A stretch of DNA of 8,306 nt, from contig JBEEPE010000211.1 of NCBI GenBank assembly GCA_041191265.1, positions 1-8,306 on the forward strand, given 5' to 3'. Origin of the DNA: JBEEPE01 sp041191265. GTDB taxonomy: Bacteria > Verrucomicrobiota > Verrucomicrobiia > Chthoniobacterales > Chthoniobacteraceae. Under the pieces are notes generated by a model, which was given only the letters and a program-made list of their open reading frames with translations, was not told where the DNA came from and made no database searches. Each line of letters begins with the position of its first letter. The first letter of the stretch is position 1. A program made the position numbers and the translations under genes. Shown in pieces: positions 5,923-8,306 of this stretch.

Positions 5923-7335
5923 ATGCCAGGACTTTTCGGAAATCTCTCGCTCGCCTCGAAAGCTTTAATGGCTCACCAAGCTGCCATTCAGGTGACGAGT
6001 CGGAACATTGCGAATGTGAACAATCCTGAGCATGCGCGTCAGCGTGTGATTATGGGGGACCGCGCGTTTGTCCCGACATCGCAGGGGCCTGAGGGAACGG
6101 GAGTTGAGGTTTTGACGGTCGAGCAGATGAGGGATGCCTTCCTCGACAAGCAGGTTGTTCGGCAGATTGCGGACGAGGCATCGTTGCAGGCCCAGTCGGA
6201 TGCGCTCACGAACGCTGAGTTGGCGATGGGGGACCGGATTGATCGATCGACGGATCCTGCATCCGTTCAGGATGTGACCAAGTCGACGAGCGGCATTGGT
6301 GCGGCGTTGGACGAGTTTTTTAACGCATTTGATGCGCTGGCGGTTTCGCCAAGAGACATCCCAGCGCGAAATGTTGCGCTCCAGAAGGCGCAGATTCTCG
6401 CTGACCGCATTAACAACGCGGATTCACGGTTGGCGACGGTCCAGTCAGATTTGGCGACGCAAGTTGAAGCAGACCTCAACAAGGCGAACGTCCTTCTGAG
6501 CGACATCGCTCGATTGAACTCGGAGATTGCGGATGCGAACATTCGCGAGTCGGGATCAGCCTCTGATTTAATCGATCGTCGTCAGGGAAAGTTGGAAGCG
6601 CTCTCTGGGATTTTAAAGATTGAGACTGCGCTAATTCCTAACGGGTATGGTCAGATTGAGGTGCGGATTGGTGGCCTTAACTTCGTTGATTACGGTCAGA
6701 AGCTTGGTGATTTGAGGTACGACGCCGTGAATCAAGTTGTGACGAGTACGCAAGACTTGTCACAAACTCTTGCGACGGGCGGCGGCTCAGTTGACGGGAG
6801 GTTGGTTGCCATGAAGGGGGCGATTCAAGAGGCGAGAACACGGGTGCAGTTGATTGCTGCGAGCTTGGCGACTGAGGTGAATGGAGTGTATGACTCTGCG
6901 GGCATCCCTGCGGAGGAGTTTTTCTCGACGAATGGTCTGGCAGCGGGTCAGTTGATTGCGCTGAACTCTGGTATTGATTCGAGCAGACTGAAGACGTCGT
7001 CCCAGTCCCTCGCTGGAGGTAACGACTATTTGACGGGGATCGCGGGTTTGCGGACCTCGACGGTTGGTGGACTGGGAAACTTGACTCTGGGCGATTACAC
7101 GCGAAACACGGTTGGACAGATTGGACAGGTGCTTCAAGGGGTGAACACGCGATTGGAGGAGTCTACTGTCATTAAAACCGCATTAACGACGCAACGTGAC
7201 GCAGTAAGTAGCGTGTCGCTGGATGAGGAGACGGCGGACTTGATGAAGTTCCAGCGTGCGTATCAGGCGAATGCGCGTGTGATTTCCGTGGTGGACGAGT
7301 TGCTCGACACTTTAATTAACCGAATGGTTCGCTGA
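5923..7335 (+). CDS. flgK: Flagellar hook-filament junction protein FlgK (HAP1)
   Basis: A 470-residue junction protein that sits directly on the hook, exported by the flagellar type III system with FlgN as chaperone. The N-terminal helix domain has the family's start: LFGNLSLASKALMAHQAAIQ (4-23), then SRNIANVNNPEHARQRV (26-42). Here NPEHARQ replaces the usual TPGYSRQ. Long helices span about 70-235, with LDEFFNAFDALAVSPRD (129-145). The C-terminal block is SVSLDEETADLMKFQRAYQA (430-449) and ARVISVVDELLDTLINRMV (451-469), diagnostic of FlgK. At 470 residues it is shorter than the roughly 550 of enteric FlgK, with the loss in the surface-exposed middle (about 240-400). It has its own Shine-Dalgarno and probably its own promoter. 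Confidence 0.96.
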   Translation: MPGLFGNLSLASKALMAHQAAIQVTSRNIANVNNPEHARQRVIMGDRAFVPTSQGPEGTGVEVLTVEQMRDAFLDKQVVRQIADEASLQAQSDALTNAELAMGDRIDRSTDPASVQDVTKSTSGIGAALDEFFNAFDALAVSPRDIPARNVALQKAQILADRINNADSRLATVQSDLATQVEADLNKANVLLSDIARLNSEIADANIRESGSASDLIDRRQGKLEALSGILKIETALIPNGYGQIEVRIGGLNFVDYGQKLGDLRYDAVNQVVTSTQDLSQTLATGGGSVDGRLVAMKGAIQEARTRVQLIAASLATEVNGVYDSAGIPAEEFFSTNGLAAGQLIALNSGIDSSRLKTSSQSLAGGNDYLTGIAGLRTSTVGGLGNLTLGDYTRNTVGQIGQVLQGVNTRLEESTVIKTALTTQRDAVSSVSLDEETADLMKFQRAYQANARVISVVDELLDTLINRMVR

Positions 7336-7358
7336 GTGAGTTTTAACTGTTTGCGCGC

Positions 7359-8252
7359 ATGAGAATTCCGAATGTTACGATTTCTACGGGTGTCATTCAG
7401 CGGCTGAATCGACTGAAGCTCAGGCAGAATGTTTTGAATGACGAGATTGCTACGGGGCAAAAGATTTCGAGTGCGAGTGATGACCCTCAGGCGGCGGTGC
7501 GCGTGATGCGGTTGCGATCTGAGAAGATGGCACTCCAGCAGTACTCGCAAAACGTGGATAAACTCACGGGTCTTGCTCAAGCCAGTTTTGCTTCACTCAA
7601 TCGTCTGAAGACCCTCTCCGATCGTTCGGGTGAACTGGCTGCGTCGGCGAGTGGAATAGCCTCTGAGGCGGAGCGAAAAGCTTACGCGACGGAGTTGAAC
7701 GAGATGATTAAGTCGGCGATTGAGCAAGTGAACACGAAGTTCAACGGCGACTACATTTTCAGTGGCCAGAAGACCGATGCATCGAGCTTTACTGCGGCGG
7801 GGACGGCAGCGAAGCCGAGCACGGTGACGTTCGACAACACGGGTGGCGACACGACGAAGGTGCGGGTTTCCGACACACTGGAAATTTCGGCGGGAACCTC
7901 GGAAACGGAGAATGGTCAACTGGCTACGTTCATCAATAACCTGATTGCATTACGGGATGCGATGGAGAGTAACAGTTCCTCGGGAATTGCTTCGGCGAGA
8001 ACCGCTCTCATCAGCTCCGAGGACGATATTGTGAATGCGATTTCGCAGAACGGTGCGGTTCAAACGCGGCTCGAGGCGCTGAAACAGCAGAATGACTCCC
8101 GATTCGGGGATGTAGAGCAACTAGTCTCGCGGGAAGTGGACGCGGACCTTGCTCAATCGATGGTGAAGCTTTCGCAGACTCAGACCGCCTACCAAGCGGC
8201 GGTTCAGTCTGGTGCCCAGATCATGAAGCTCTCGCTTCTTGACTACGTTTAG
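7359..8252 (+). CDS. flgL: Flagellar hook-filament junction protein FlgL (HAP3)
   Basis: A 297-residue junction protein, related to flagellin at both ends, that forms the second layer between FlgK and the filament. The N-terminal helices contain LNDEIATGQKISSASDDPQA (26-45), the flagellin/FlgL signature. FNGDYIFSGQKTDASSF (128-144) is the conserved turn into the central domain, which is small (about 145-190, Thr/Ala-rich). The C-terminal helix has DADLAQSMVKLSQTQTAYQA (261-280) and SLLDYV (292-297), the family's typical end. It starts 23 bases after flgK, without a clear Shine-Dalgarno, and is surely co-transcribed. No flagellin gene follows within the window. The absence of a large variable D2/D3 insertion and the SLLDYV end separate it from flagellin. 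Confidence 0.96.
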   Translation: MRIPNVTISTGVIQRLNRLKLRQNVLNDEIATGQKISSASDDPQAAVRVMRLRSEKMALQQYSQNVDKLTGLAQASFASLNRLKTLSDRSGELAASASGIASEAERKAYATELNEMIKSAIEQVNTKFNGDYIFSGQKTDASSFTAAGTAAKPSTVTFDNTGGDTTKVRVSDTLEISAGTSETENGQLATFINNLIALRDAMESNSSSGIASARTALISSEDDIVNAISQNGAVQTRLEALKQQNDSRFGDVEQLVSREVDADLAQSMVKLSQTQTAYQAAVQSGAQIMKLSLLDYV

Positions 8253-8271
8253 TTCGGTGTTTGACGAGGGG

Positions 8272-8303
8272 TCGAGCGGGGGGGGGGCGGGCGGGGCGCT
8301 CGA
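8272..8303 (+). other. Inverted repeat with a G-run loop (possible G-quadruplex or terminator) after flgL
   Basis: TCGAGCG (8272-8278) and CGCTCGA (8297-8303) are perfect inverted copies, 19 bases after the flgL stop. The 18-base loop is almost all G: the run of ten G at 8278-8287 is followed by C-GGG-C-GGGG. It contains four tracts of at least three G with short spacers, the pattern of a G-quadruplex. A stem here could end or protect the flgKL message, but the window stops three bases later, so no T-run can be seen. Classification as a terminator is therefore unproven. Confidence 0.4.
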
Positions 8304-8306
8304 TTG

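Noticed and set aside
1..8306. Mobile elements, CRISPR arrays, tRNA or rRNA genes, toxin-antitoxin or defence genes
   Set aside because: None seen. The whole window is accounted for by a continuous flagellar cluster with short gaps.

Overview
The window is a single, tightly packed, same-strand flagellar gene cluster. It encodes the distal rod, the P- and L-rings with their assembly helpers, and the hook-filament junction. The order is flgF - flgG - flgA - flgH - flgI - flgJ (rod-binding domain only) - flgN-like - flgK - flgL. All nine genes read on the + strand, and no gene-free stretch exceeds 300 bases.

Organism: the presence of both L-ring (FlgH) and P-ring (FlgI) genes means a Gram-negative (diderm) bacterium with a periplasm and outer membrane. 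The coding strand is visibly rich in G over C, with many TTG, GTT and GGG codons. Most start codons have no recognisable Shine-Dalgarno sequence. The order F-G-A-H-I-J-N-K-L, with flgA and flgN embedded, differs from the enteric arrangement and resembles clusters of deltaproteobacteria and of some PVC-group bacteria such as Verrucomicrobiota. Verrucomicrobiota is my best guess, but this is inference and weakly held.

Layout: 1-80 is a leader with a short palindrome (20-32) and a sigma-54-like -24/-12 element (53-68) directly before flgF. 81-1666 holds the two distal-rod genes flgF and flgG. 1667-2798 holds flgA, a periplasmic P-ring chaperone whose start is ambiguous. 2840-4760 holds the ring genes flgH and flgI. 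4787-5224 holds a short FlgJ with only the rod-binding domain. 5265-5825 holds a FlgN-like export chaperone. A 97-base gap then carries a second sigma-54-like element and the clearest ribosome binding site of the window. 5923-8252 holds flgK and flgL, the junction proteins that FlgN is expected to chaperone. The final 54 bases hold a G-rich inverted repeat.

How the genes work together: FlgF and FlgG extend the rod through the periplasm and FlgJ acts as the rod cap or scaffold. FlgA helps FlgI assemble into the P-ring around the rod in the peptidoglycan layer. FlgH forms the L-ring in the outer membrane. FlgN delivers FlgK and FlgL to the export apparatus so they can form the junction between hook and filament.

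I see no new biological system here. The points worth a second look are the nine-G tract in flgF, where a one-base slip in either direction truncates the protein; the two sigma-54-like promoters, one placed so that flgF would be almost leaderless; an FlgH without a lipobox; the absence of flgM; the flgA start conflict; and the G-run stem-loop after flgL.
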